Shown here: one piece after another, positions 37,700 to 50,800 of the stretch
Position numbering within the stretch: the stretch's first letter is position 1
How the letters are laid out: the number at the start of each line of letters is the position of its first letter
NCBI GenBank assembly: GCA_030141605.1
Contig: JAQGDQ010000351.1
Coordinates: forward strand, 1 to 64,000
Source: Tubiluchus corallicola
Lineage: Eukaryota; Priapulida; Priapulimorpha; Priapulimorphida; Tubiluchidae
DNA: 64,000 bases
Direction of reading: 5' to 3'
Notes under the pieces: model-generated
Told to the model about the DNA's origin: nothing
The model's database searches: none
Seen by the model: only the letters and a program-made list of their open reading frames with translations
Made by a program: the position numbers and the translations under genes

Positions 37700-39090
37700 C
37701 GGCAGAGTGGCCTACAGACGAATTAAACTTCTGCACCTAGGCCACCATTCTACACACTCCTTTGACCCCCATCTTCTGCCAATTCAACCTCGAGGCTCAT
37801 GCTAATCAAGTTTTGCCACTAATAGTCACCGTTATTAGACTTCCCTTGGCCCATGGTATGAAAGGGTCTAGATGGATGTCTTTTATTGGCTGTCTTACAT
37901 CTGCCAATTAACTTTATCTTCCTATTTAATTTTACCAGCTGAAAAGATGATCAGGTAATGTCCTTCTACAAGAACAAAGACACTCCTACCCAGCCTTCCA
38001 ACTGTTGCCCACCATGCACTTGTATATCCTGGCTAAAGTTGTCACTTACATCATTGTTGACAGTAATTAATTACTGGCCAATCTCAACAAGCTGGCTTCA
38101 CCACTCAGTGCTAAATTTTCTATCAATTTTGCATTTTTGCTCCCAGGACAGCACAGCAGCAGGGGGAGTTCTCTAAAATCCTCCTGGTAGCCTAGGCTGA
38201 TTCATGACATTTTTTGGTTCCTTCTTGAAGGGATAGCAGTCTTTTGAAATTCGTTTCCATCCTCAAGGTTAACTCAATCACCTGCAGAGTTCGTGAAGAA
38301 GCCCTTTTCTTGGGCTATTTGCTACAACACTGGGTGCCCATCAAGGATGTAAAATGTAAAAATGCCAACAAGATTTTGTCATTGACTTCTGGAAATGCTG
38401 ATCAGTTGTTCCTATGTCCAATGTTGGTACAAACTTCACCGAAATGCGTTTTGTGGATTATATCACCTCCTTTGCTTACCTGACGGATAAATATTCTCTC
38501 CAATGCTCCTGACTCTCTCCTTGGGTCTTGCCATGAGCTGCATCAAGATCAAAAACCAGTCTGTTCTGTATCAATCAGACTGTATACTGGCCAGCCTTAC
38601 CTTTTTCATCTCAGTTACAAGAGAAGACATCGAAGTTGCAAGCAACTTCATATACCTAGGTTCAAAAATTACATCTGACTGCTTGTTTTAATCAAAGATA
38701 GTGAAAATCATCCAGCTTGAGAGGTGTGCCTGCAATTGCCTGGAGAAGGTTGATCTGATCCATTTTATCTAACATTCTTGTTCTATACTGGACAGTTGGG
38801 CCAGGGAGTGTCTGGCCTTTCCTATGATAGTCACATCCATATGGACCCACTTCAAGGATGAACTCGGACACCTAGATTTTTACCATTGGACCTTTTCTAT
38901 GTGCCATACTCAACATCCACCGGTGGCACTTGTCATCAACGAATAACTTGACTAGAAGATGTACATGCCAACACTTGTGACCACCATTATCCAGCAACTC
39001 AGTCAGCATCATCTTGGCCGCATGGTATGTCTGGTTTAGGCCACTCTGGCCAGACAGTCGTTTTTGCTGCAACTGTAGCTTTTCTTTCAC
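37700..39090 (+). pseudogene. LINE family-C reverse transcriptase relic
   Basis: A strongly decayed non-LTR reverse transcriptase can be followed in shifting plus frames. About 38460-38560 resembles the stretch after the catalytic box (LGLAMSCIKIK). 38590-38690 reads SVTREDIEVASNFIYLGSKI, the FTYLGS motif of the RT C-terminal part. About 38890-39060 reads ILNIHRWHL and, in another frame, sequence resembling the LRWLGHVVRM end. Family C differs from A and B in these motifs. No intact frame remains. Confidence 0.65.
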
Positions 39091-39300
39091 CTATTAACAG
39101 GTCCAGTCTCTGGGCCTGCGGACGCGCATGTCTTACTTGGGCGAAGCTAGCTAGCTAATAAAATAAAGTACACACAGCTACAATTGCAGAAACATGCACT
39201 AACATTAATAATAATATTATATAGTAATTCGATAATATTCATTGTCTCCACGCCTGCCATCAGCGATACGTCTTTTGCTCTTTCGTATAATTTGACTCTT

Positions 39301-39310
39301 ACGCATGCGC
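39301..39310. promoter_or_regulatory. NRF1-like palindromic site, candidate bidirectional promoter
   Basis: ACGCATGCGC differs by one base from the NRF1 consensus core GCGCATGCGC and lies in a locally GC-richer patch between the divergent genes. About 30 bp further is AGAAATGGCGCTTTG, similar to a YY1 or weak E2F site. Promoter function is inferred from position and motif only. Confidence 0.35.
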
Positions 39311-40559
39311 TAAAAAGCCAAAATTAGAAATGGCGCTTTGCTGTTGATTTATTTCCTGAAATTGTGTGCACTTATTTTGACTAATTAGTGAACGTTATGG
39401 TAAAAGGAATTCCAACAAGGTCAATGGAAAGATTCCTATGTGTCTGTGTATACAACAAGGCAGTACAAATTGTACGTATATTATAAATATTTAGTTAAAA
39501 CTGACAAATGGTTTATTTTACTCAATAAATTTTAGTTAAAGTGACACGATGAAATTCTGAAATAAATGGTTCATGTGTGTAATTCCAGTAGTCGTTTATT
39601 TTGTACAATTTTTAATTTCTGCTAATCTAATTATAAATTTAGCTTTTTAAGCAAATTTATAAACGTATCAACTATCATAATATATTATTATTACAGATAA
39701 CAGTAGTAATCCCCGTAGCTGAACCTCAATTTAGGCCCTGCATTGTTACCTTATTACTTTTAGTTTATAGTTTGCCTGGACAGACCTCCCATGCCGTTAA
39801 CCTCGTCGCTCCTTTGAGGTTCTTCAAGCTTTTTTGGTGGTATTTTAGGCGCTAAAGATTATAGAAGCACATTCAATGCGACAGCACTGCGGACCGTTAC
39901 ATAAGTATTCTAGATTTACGCATTCCATCTGCTCAATGTACGGTTGCACTTATAGTTATACATGACCATAGATAGCAATGATTTGAAATTTAGAGTAGTC
40001 CTACAAGTATACTGGATAAGCTACATTTTGCTGACAAAATAAAAAACCATAAGCGCACCTGCCTACTATGTTTTTGATGTCCACCTTGCAAACCTGCAAA
40101 TGTATCAAAAATTAATTCGTAGGAAGTTGTAGCAGCCTGTCTAGCCTAGACAAAGCACATATTACTTTCTTACGTTTTTACTAGTTTTTTACATTTTTAT
40201 TTACTAAAGTTAAAAAATAGCAAAATGTGAAAGGGTCTGGACGTTGTTTCTTACCAATGTATGTCTGTCTTCAACAAAGTTTGTCAACATAGGCTTGTTC
40301 AGAGAATGTAACATTAATGGTGAGAAAAGTTGCAGTATGGATCAAAAATGCTTGCAAAGCGTATAGGGGTTAGTAAGTTTGTCTAGACACCATTTCACTT
40401 GTTAATTCTGTGGATAAGTTTATGTACATTCATTAAATGAATACTGATGCCAATAATATGCCACAGAGTACGGAAGCGATGTTTTGTTCATTTGCAGGAA
40501 GAATCACAAGTGGCTTTTATGGCAAAGCTAAGTGTTTTGCAAATTAAAAAAGTAATAAA

Positions 40560-40700
40560 AACTTTAAAACCACACAGAGTGTAAAATTCATAACACTTAT
40601 TAAATGCAGTAAAACACGCTGAAATTGCTATACATGTTTCAACACCTGTCTGCTGTTGTCATCAGTAGTATGAACTAACTACAACAACTGCTTCCTAAGA
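40560..40700 (-). mobile_element. Terminal fragment of an unidentified repeat
   Basis: On the minus strand, CTGATGACAACAGCAGACAG is followed by GTGTTGAAACATGTATAGCA and AGCGTGTTTTACTGC. This CTGATGA..GAAAC style of sequence is common at the ends of Penelope-like and other retroelements. There is no coding part, and the class is uncertain. Confidence 0.3.
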
Positions 40701-41838
40701 CGGAAGTTAATCACCTGTGATTATGTAGATAAGATGAGATAAGAAAAAGATAGTTTGCTGATAAAGGTGCGAGTTGTTACACAGTTCATTTACATATGTT
40801 TAACTGCTAGTGATATATAGACGTAAAAATTGTAGAGTCAGCCTAATAGACAAAACAGACTACAAAAGATAATTAAGAACTTTATAAAAGGAAGCACAAA
40901 GTAATGGCTAATGGCACATTATTATAATTATTACAACTGATGGTTGTTTAAAAGAATAGCTTTATAACATTGTTTACATTTGGATAAAGTATGTTTTTTG
41001 CATAATCTGGGTTGGCAGGCCAAATTTTTGCCACCTTGATATTTCAGAGATTTTTACCTGTCTTTGTATTAGATTTTGGTGGATAGTATGATTTTAAACT
41101 TTGAAAAAGCAAGTCTAGTTTTGTATTTATGCACATCTGAATTTTCTTGAAGTGTTCTTTGAAGTTGAAAATTATGCATAATTTTCTTTTTTGTTGAAAT
41201 TTATACATAAACTTAGCCACTTCAGGGTTATATATTATATATATCATTTATTTTTGAAATACTTAAAGCGATAAGTAATAGAAGTTCGTGACGTGAATCA
41301 GTCCTGTCAATAAATAAAGAAATGTATTTTATGATTCTGTTGTATTTTAGATTTATTGTGTAGAAGCCTTGCACACCAATAAAATCAGAGGGGTGGGTAT
41401 GAAACAGAGGGTTTGGGTAGTATTAGAACAATGATATAGAGCTACCTTACGTGGCTAGGTTTTCATGCATAATGAAAAGGCTTTCTTTGATAAGTAAGGA
41501 AGGTTCTGTAGGAACAGACTCAATAATACTGAAATTATTATTGTTTTGATTGGTGTTAGCATTACAGACGTGGTCTTAAAACTTGATACAAGTAAGAGAT
41601 TCCTATGTGTTCACATGTTCTTACCAACAAATTTCTAAATGTTTTATCAATGTACTCTGCATTATAGCATTGCAATACAAATTATGACATTAACCGTTAC
41701 TATATAAATTGCAATATCAAATGTATTGATTGTATAGTTGCTGTTTTATTTGTTATTAAACCTAGTCAAATGTATTAACTTCTCCTCTGAGCATTTTAAT
41801 GACTTACAAAATGTTTTGATAATCATTTTATTTTTTAG

Positions 41839-44800
41839 GCATAAAATTTACCGCAATTATCAACTCTATGATGTCACGCTATACTGCAAAAACTTATGGT
41901 CGAGAAATTCCACTTTCTTTGAAAAGTGAGGAAGAGCAATTTGATGACCTTTTTGGCAAGAAAAAATCTTATAACGGATCCCATAAAACTCAGGAACATA
42001 GTGTAGATGATCCGTTTAGTTTTTCTGATGAAGACGATTCGTTCCTTACCTTAAAGAAAACCAAACCTGTTGGATATGGTAAACCCATGGAAAAAGATGT
42101 GTCTAAAAAGGATAGCAGTAAAACATATGCGCGATCATATAAGGCAAAGAATTTTAAGGGCGGCATGCAAAAGACTGATGCATCTGACGGTCTGAAAATT
42201 AACAAGAAGGCGGGGTGTAAGGTAGAAAGTGCAGGAGTTCCTGCTATAGATAAAACTGATTTACACACTTTGTCAACACAGAGTGCAACTGCTTTGCATG
42301 TGGAACCTATAACTGTTCTGGCCAATTCCCCGCCTAGACCTGTCAGTCCGTGCAGTGCAATTGACGGTGATGCTGAATTCCAACCAGATTCTAGCGATGA
42401 AGACATTATTTTCAACCCAAGTCCTCGAAAGATTAGAGAGAAAGCGGGTCAGTCACCAAAGAAGACTGAAGCCATTGTTGGCAGTGTAAAAGATATTAAA
42501 AGTGATTCATTGTTGACTGTTTCTAAATTGAGTAACACTCACACTAAACAGAAATTAAAAACTGATGAGAAACACTCGGCTGATACTGCTGCATATGAGT
42601 TTTCCAACAATGACCAAAAGTCTTCTGATAAAAATCATGGTGCAAATAAACGAAAGAGAATACAGCCACAGTTAGATACTGACCCTTCGATAAAAAATTT
42701 TGAAGCTGATGCTGTTAAAAATAGTGCTGATGGTGCTACCCGAACTACTTGTGAAAGTAAACCTGAAACATCCAGTGGATTTGTAAAAAAGGTTCAACCT
42801 GTGAAGTCCCATTCATTTCCGATTTCTGCTGTGGTGAAACAAACAAGTAAATCTTTTAAAGCAGAAGACACAGATAGTAAAATGCCAGATTGGAAGAAGA
42901 AGGCAATGGAAGCCCTAGATAGGACAAAGGCTACACTAGAGTCTACAGAAAATTCTCCATATATTATTAAAGACACATTGTCAAGTGATTCTGACTCTAG
43001 CTTACCAGAAGTGGTTGATCCAGATGAGCCGCCATGGAAACGGAAAGCACGAGAAGCACTCTCTAGGACTGAAAAGACTATCGCATCGGCTGAGAGTGAA
43101 AATCGAGCTTGGGAAGAAGAAACTGATGTTTATTCTGCACAGCTTCTGCAAAAGGAAGAAGAGCTGGACAAGATCCTCGGGCCAGTGAAAAGGACAGTAT
43201 ATGGCACAATAAAGACCAAAAATCTTGATGTTAAAAAGAAAACAGTAACAAAGTCTCCGGCCAAAGTACCATACAGTTTTGACCCAGAATGGAAACCTAG
43301 CGTAAAGCCATCTACAACAAGAAGTTTGCCAGTTACACCTCAAAAATCTGAGACTGAAGGAAGGACTAGAGCAAAAGAATCTGTGGCTAAAGCTGTAGCT
43401 GCAGAAGCTGAGAGCAGTGACGAAGATGACTTTCTACCTTGGAAGAAAACTGTGCAGTCGGCGAGTTCAAGTTCATCCCAGCCAGTGTCCACAAAAACCG
43501 TGACTCCACAACGCATTTTTAAATCTCGTTCTGCATCTGAAAATGAGCTCCAGCTTACGCGATCTAGGGAAAAGACAGAGAATTCTGATGATGAAGATGG
43601 AATCCCAGGATGGAAAAAGAGGTCGAGGCAGCCCTACCGAAAAGTCCTATCGTATTCCAAATTTCGTCAAAAGACAGAAGAGCCAAAAGACAAACCAGTG
43701 GATGATGGTGGACCCATTCGAAAAACAAAGAAGAAAGGCCTAGTTTCGGCCAAAGAAAAATATACGAAACCTCAGACTACCATATTGGATATAACAGAAG
43801 AGGACGCTAAAGGAGATGGTGAAACAAAATCTGACCATGGTTACGAATTTTCCATAGACAAATCATCCCCAATTAAACCATTTTCCAGAAAAAGGAAATT
43901 GTCTGATGAATTACATTTAGAGAACCAGCGTTTAGTTGCTGAACAGCATGCATATTCTAAATCACCTTTGCGATCCCGTACACCACATCCGTCTCAAATT
44001 CACGAAATTCATTTTTACCGGGATTCGGATAGCAGTCCCGAACCAGAAGAAACTCCTAGCAAGGGCAGGCGAAATTTGTTCTCGACCATGTCCAGTATGG
44101 AAGTGCACATATATAACGATTCCGACAACAATGGTGATGAAGGTAACAGTGATGTACAAACATCTGGTTATTCTTCCATGGGCGTTTCACAGCTGCAGAA
44201 GAAGGCCCAAACATCGGATGCAGAAATAGGTGTAATCAACTCAAATGAGGAAGGGTCACAGCAATGTGATGATTCCTCTGCACACGTGTGTTCTAAACCG
44301 ACTAACAATGAGGACAGTTCACTTCTGCGGAAACCTGTGCGTACATATGGCCGTTCATCACCCGTAACAAAGCCACCCATAACTAAAGCAACTTCTCTGC
44401 CTGTGACTAAGTCTGATGTGGAAGCTAAACAATATGGATTTTTGCATGATTGGGTTGGTTTGGCATCACCCAAAAAAGCAACCGAGACAGCCCATAATAT
44501 TACTTTTGCAGATTCTCTAGAAAAACCAATAAGTCAGTCTAGTGATCGTGGCAATTCAATTAGTTTTCTATCACCGCTATCCGACAAAAATGAAAATAAA
44601 TTGAGCACAGTGCCTGTTGAACCCAAACCTTCCACTTCCTATGGAGGAGAGTTGTCAAATTTTGAGGCTGAATGGGAGCAGGCCGCAAAATCATTAGAGC
44701 AAATTGAAGAATCCCAGTTCATACCGGAAGAGAGAAAGGGACGATTTTTCTCTAAAAATCGAGACAAACATGGAAGTACAAAAGAATTAAAGAAACGAAT

Positions 44801-47800
44801 TTTTACTAGTCCAGTCAAGGTAAGTTAGTTGTTTTTCTGAATTAGTACATTTTACAAACTTTACATGGTTTTCTCATTAAACCTTTTTAAGGGCAATAGA
44901 TACAAGGTGTACTGATGTTTATTCAACTTTTGTTAGTTAACTGGAAACATTAAAAAAAAATTCATTTCATTACATCTAAGTTGAGGCGAATGACATGTAG
45001 AATTAAAGACCGTAGTACTTTTTGTGGCAGTGGGGCAGATAAAAAATATTAGTTATAAAGTGTCTAGAAGTCTATTTAATTTGAGATTGTTGACCACAAA
45101 ACACATTTGATTTGGATAGGTGAATTTTCAGCATTGTGATACATTGTTAGACGTTTAACTTATTCTGTACATTTACTGTAAGAACACTCACTATAGTTTA
45201 ATATATAGTTAGAAACGTTGAAATTATCACACATTTAATGCATGCAAAAGGCTTTACTTAAGAATGCAAAAGAAATTTGAATCAGGAGTCGCTTATCACA
45301 ATTTTATTGCTGAAACTTTCTAATATTTTTTTGAAGTACATGACAAAATAAGCTCAACTTCCCACAAGCCTCACTTTCTGTTAATATTCTACAATAAAGC
45401 AAGTTGTAGCTTCAAACTGTTGTTAAAACAATGCCTCTTTTTGTTTTAGTCTTCAACAAACAAGATTGCTTATTCTGCCAAGCGATTTTTCTCGAATAAC
45501 GAACATGATTCAGATGAAGAAGGGGTAAGTTTTATTCAAAATTCTGTTTTAGAACTTTGTCTTGATGCCTATCATTTGAGTTGATGATCACTATCAGTGG
45601 TGACAGACTGACAGAAGCTAGACTCGACACTAGACACCATTTTGGTACATAGTTTAGACTGAGAATATCTATTGTCGATTCAGTTTGAACTGAGAACATC
45701 TATTGTCAATTCAGAACTATTTTTAGGTTATTATTTGCATTCCATTTATCAGCTTACCGTTTTGATCACATGAGGTTTCTTGACTTCATTAACAGTTCCT
45801 GATATTTCATTTATAGCTAATATCAGATGTTTGCTTCTACAACTGTATTAATTATTACTATTGAATAAATGATAGACCTTTTGTTTCTTCAAAATCTCAT
45901 TCCACCTATTGTAGGCATTGAGGTATCAACATTTATCAGAGCATTCCACCCAGTTAACAGCATAAGTTCTTCTCCTAAAGATAGATTTGGTTAAAGTTGT
46001 TGAGCATCTTTAATTATTTGAGCTATCCAAGTTGTTTTAGTTTTATCAGGTGGTTTTTTGCAAGGTTTAAGGCTTCCTCTAAGGCGATTCTTACTGGTGC
46101 TTCATTAGGCAATCTTAGAAGATGTCCTAGCTATCTTAATCTTCGGATCTTGACTTTTGAACTACAATAAGTTTCTTTTGTTCTGGTGTATAAATCCCCA
46201 TTTTTGATTCTGTATGGCCATCTTATCCTTGAAACCTTCCTAAGAAGACTTCTATGAAATGTGTCATCTGCTTTTCTTGAGTAATCGCTAAACCCCAGTT
46301 TCGCTGTTGTACATAAAGTATGCTGGTAACGTAAGCATTAAATAATCGAAGTCTTACGTTAAGACTTAATTTCTTGCTAGTTAATACATTCTTGTGCTGA
46401 AGGAAAGCATGCATTGCTTGTTGCTTTCTGCTTCTAATATCATCTTCGGTGCTTAGAAAAGCTCCCATGTTCTTGCACTTTTTTCCAGACTGGTTACCAT
46501 CTGAATCTGAATGATAGATCTGACAGGTATTTTGCCCATCCTTTTTTAAATATTGCTAAACAAATAAATTGCTGTCGTGCATCAGATTTTTGTTAGACTT
46601 TGGATATGTTATTCAGGTCGTTTAGTTTGTTATTTTGCTGTTTACAACATGTTGTTTGGATGTAACAAGTTTTAAAACATGTTAGGCTTGTTAAAATATA
46701 TATTGCTGATCGTGTTTTTTGTTGATTTCCATAAAAGGATGAAGACAGTGAGAAGACTGAAGAGAATGTTGATGGTCATACAGGCAGTGAGCCAATAGCA
46801 ATGGTACGAGAAGTAAAATGGCCAACTCGCATGCATGAGCGAGCAACCGTGTCTGTGAAAGTTCCCAAACACAAAAAAGAGGTAAGTATGGCCAAGAATT
46901 TCAGATGCTGTTCGGAAGCAGAAGAGAAATTGCAAAAACGTCAAGGTGCTAGTGCTTGATGTAATGCTGTAGAGAATCCTGTGGTAAGCTGATGACATGT
47001 CCAATCCATCTAATCCGACGCTTTTGTATGACCTCACTCCATTCCTTCTTCTTTCTTAAATCATATACATGATTTGAAATTTTCTTTCGTCATTTTATAC
47101 CCAGCATCTTACTCATCATCATCATCATCATCATATTTCCATTATGTCAATTGTGGACATCGGGCAGGCAGTCTTCGAAAATAAATGAAAACTGCCATCG
47201 AGACAGGTAAACAAAACAGTAATCCAGTAAAAATTTAGACACTACTGTGCCAGTGGCTCGTCAGCACCACTTCCGAGCAAAGATATTACTACTACTTGGA
47301 CTATTTGCAACACAACATCTTACTACTACTGACGTTTAAAACATTAAACAGTTTAGGAGCAAAATAGATTTCGGAACTTGTTAGTTGTTACATGCTAGCT
47401 TGAGCTGTCCGTTTAGCAAACAACTACGAGCTATCAGTGCTAGTGGGAAGGTTGAACAAGACCTATGGTGAGAGAGCCTTCTGTGTATGTGTGCCACATT
47501 TGTGGAACAGGTTACCCTCTCATCTACATGTCAGCGAATCCAAGGACCGTTTTAAGGAAAGATTAGAAACAGACTGTTTAGAATTTCATACGCATTGTAG
47601 TAACTATTTGTACTAGATTTGTCTCATCCTCATTTTTATATTACGTATTATTATTTTATTACAGATTTACAATCAGAAGATTGCTATTTTATATTATATT
47701 TTTTCCATCTATTTAAATAATTTTCATGTGTGCAGCTAATCCATTACTTTTTTGAACTATTTACATTTCTGTTTTTAAGCTGTATTAATAGCATTTTACT

Positions 47801-50800
47801 AATATTTTAAATCTGTTTTATAAGTTTCAAAATTTACAACTAATTGTATTTCATTGTAATGAGTGGTGAGGCACACTGTATTGCTTTTAAAAAATAAATT
47901 ATTATTATTATTTATTTATTGTTGTTTTTTACTTGTTATTTAGCTGTTTACAGTAGTGCGTAATGTAATGCAAGCTCATCAGTGCCATGAAATTGGTGAA
48001 ACTCAGGAGTATAATGATGACATACAGTACTTACTGGAAAGCATCCAACCCACCGCTTCTGTCATGTCTAGAGCACTAAGGTACTGTAGCTCCATTTTCC
48101 TCTTGTTTGTGTCAAATTACAGCAAGTTTGCTTTTTTCTTGTTATGTTATTACACTTCAGAACTTTTCCCTAAAGGTTTTTATTCAAAAAACTTTCAGAA
48201 ATTTGCTAGTGAAATCAGAAGAAATAATTTTAGCTGAAGTTTGATTTTGTGTATGACGTTTAAATATGATTTGTCCCACATTTGCTTTTTCATTTATAAT
48301 TATTTTAATCTTTTTAATTTGTCGTTCATAATACTTTATTTAGCAGTAAATATCTTTTTAACCTAGTGATACTTCAAGCTTTTATTTTTTATTTGACTTG
48401 TTTTTTACTCTATTTTCATTTGGTTTAATCAGCCTAATTTGATTAATTTGGATTGCCATATATTAATGATATTTTCAGTTAGACATTATGAGCTCAATTT
48501 ATTTAAATTTGGACTGTCATATTAATGATCATAATTTGTTTCAGTTTCACTTGCCATTCATTATCATAATTGAAAAATGTCCATTCTCTTTCCTGTTGTA
48601 TCGTGCTATCTCAGGAAATACTCCTTGTGTGTATTTGAATAGTTCTCTAATTTGTCTTTTTAATTTGTATGCCTTTTTTTTAATTGCTCTAGTAACGATT
48701 TTGTGGCTGATCAAAAAAATTTAATAATAGTAATAATTAATTTTATTGCAGCACAATAAGCTTGGCAAGCAAGTGTGTGATTCCCTCTTTTCGGTCACAT
48801 CTCCGATGTCATGACATTGTCCCGAAAATCTTTGCTTCATTGGAAGATGCTTTATGTGATCCGGTAAACCATTTATAAAAACTTATATACATAAATTGAT
48901 TTTTAAATAACCTTTGCAATTTGTTAAAACAATGTATGGCAATATTACATCTTTAAATAGAGCTTTGTTAAGTATCTTCATGTTTCTAGATATTCTGTAT
49001 TACAGTGCAAAAAATTTAAAATTTAGAACAAAACTAAACATTTATCTGACCTGTATGCTAAAAGTTTTATATTCCATCCGTGTTTTAGACAAATTACTAT
49101 GAAAAAGACATGTCTTATGCTAATATTATTATAATATTATATTAAGGTAATGTGATTGACTATATTTTTGACGTTTCTACCTAGCAGTAAGGGAAATAGT
49201 TTTTCTGAATGTATGAGTGTGTTGAATTTCTAAGATAGTGTGACTTTTCTTTTGGCAAAGGTTTTTAAAATTTCGATTTGGATTGCTTACACCGACCTTT
49301 TACCTTGCGAAAGTCTCTCCGAAATGGGCATTGTTTACTCATTAGTTATGTGAACATTTTTCAGAGTCTAGCTCTAGCTACAGCTACAATGATGTTTATG
49401 CTGAGCCGGGATCGGCTAAGCATGGATCTGGATTCAGCTACGCTACAAAGAATGTTACAACTATTAGAAGCTGATACCAGAGAATTTTCTTCAAAGTCCA
49501 AATCAGTTTGTATGTTGTTTGTTTACAATAACTTAGGATAATTTTGCAGAAGACCACTTATGTTTGTCCAGTGTTTGTAGCTGAAACTTTGGCGCCTCTT
49601 TGTTACACACACTTTAAGTAGTTTTTGCATTAAATAAATAAAGATCAAATTAACAACTGATATCTTAAATATTTTTAAATAAGTAAGTATTTTAAAAGGT
49701 ATAAAGTTATTAATACAAACTGTGTAAACTAACGTCACCACTGTCAAATGCATTTGTTTCATGTACAAACAGCATTGGATGGCAAGAAGTCATATGACTC
49801 CAGTTTTAGTGTTTGAATCCCGTCTTAAGATAAAGTATTACTTACTACTATGTACATTCTCACTTGTCTTTCCATTAGTTAATGACCATTTGATTCCGAG
49901 ATAGTCTTAACTTTCTATGAGTTTCTTTTGTTTGTACCGATATAATTGTAAATAAAAAGCAATATTAAAGTAATTAAGCCACCCTTACTGCAATTTCCTG
50001 CTTGATGGAGATAAAAACACTGTCTATTCAAAATGTAGCCGATCGACTATTGATTATTTTTCATTGTTTGTTTATTTCTGCTCATTGATTTACCTGATGT
50101 GTTTATTATTATTAGCCTAATGTATATACTGTGCTAATCACTTGTGACTGATTTCTAATTACAGTGAGTTCATATGAGCGTAACTTAGCCAAGGTAAAGG
50201 AATTGTGCCAACAGCTAAAGGACACCGGAAGTTCCAAGTACCTAGACCTGGACAAAATATCTGTGAGTCGTCTATAAAAAAAGATCATGTGCCACATAGA
50301 AACAACCCACATAATATTGTTTTTTTAACTGTACTTACAGTTTTAGCTGTCTGTATCAGTAACAGCTTTGTTTATGTTTGGCATACAAAGGTTGTATTCA
50401 TGACTTGGTAGATAAGATAGAACACTCTTCCTTATGTCTCACTAAATGATAATAACCACTTTTTATGTCTACTGCTATGTTTACTACTATTTGTTAATTC
50501 AAAAATACTGATGTGTTCTTCTTGTGTGTGAAGAAGTCTTACAAAAAACATTCTGTAATCATTTAATTTAAATGTTGTTTTTGTTTTGTTTTCAGACTGG
50601 TTACTTGGCCATGGAAACACTACTGAGTTTGACATCAAGAAAGGCTGGGGAATGGTTTAAGGAAGAATTACGTACACTTGGTGGACTAGACCATATCGTC
50701 CAGACAGGTAGCAAAATCCAGCACGGAAATTTTAGTAAATTTTGTATACCAAGATAAAAGTTTTTAGGGAATTTATTTGTAAAAATTATAGGAAAGAACG

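Larger units (their letters stand above)
36749..41838. other. Divergent LIN54/WAPL intergenic region
   Basis: LIN54 reads leftward and WAPL rightward from here, so both promoters, the LIN54 initiator exon and the WAPL leader exon should lie within it. It holds (AT)n at about 37067-37082, a GT run near 37247-37263, a LINE relic (37700-39090), an NRF1-like site (39301-39310) and a terminal fragment of another repeat (about 40560-40700). I could not identify the LIN54 start codon with confidence. Confidence 0.6.

Noticed and set aside
39231-39260. ATGGCAGGCGTGGAGACAAT on the minus strand as the LIN54 start exon
   Set aside because: Its position is attractive, but no donor in the right phase to reach 36748 is visible and the encoded peptide resembles no LIN54 N-terminus.
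47111-47130. CATCAT run considered as a CRISPR-like or satellite array
   Set aside because: Only a short simple repeat at the end of a LINE tail; there are no spaced repeats anywhere in the window that would suggest CRISPR.
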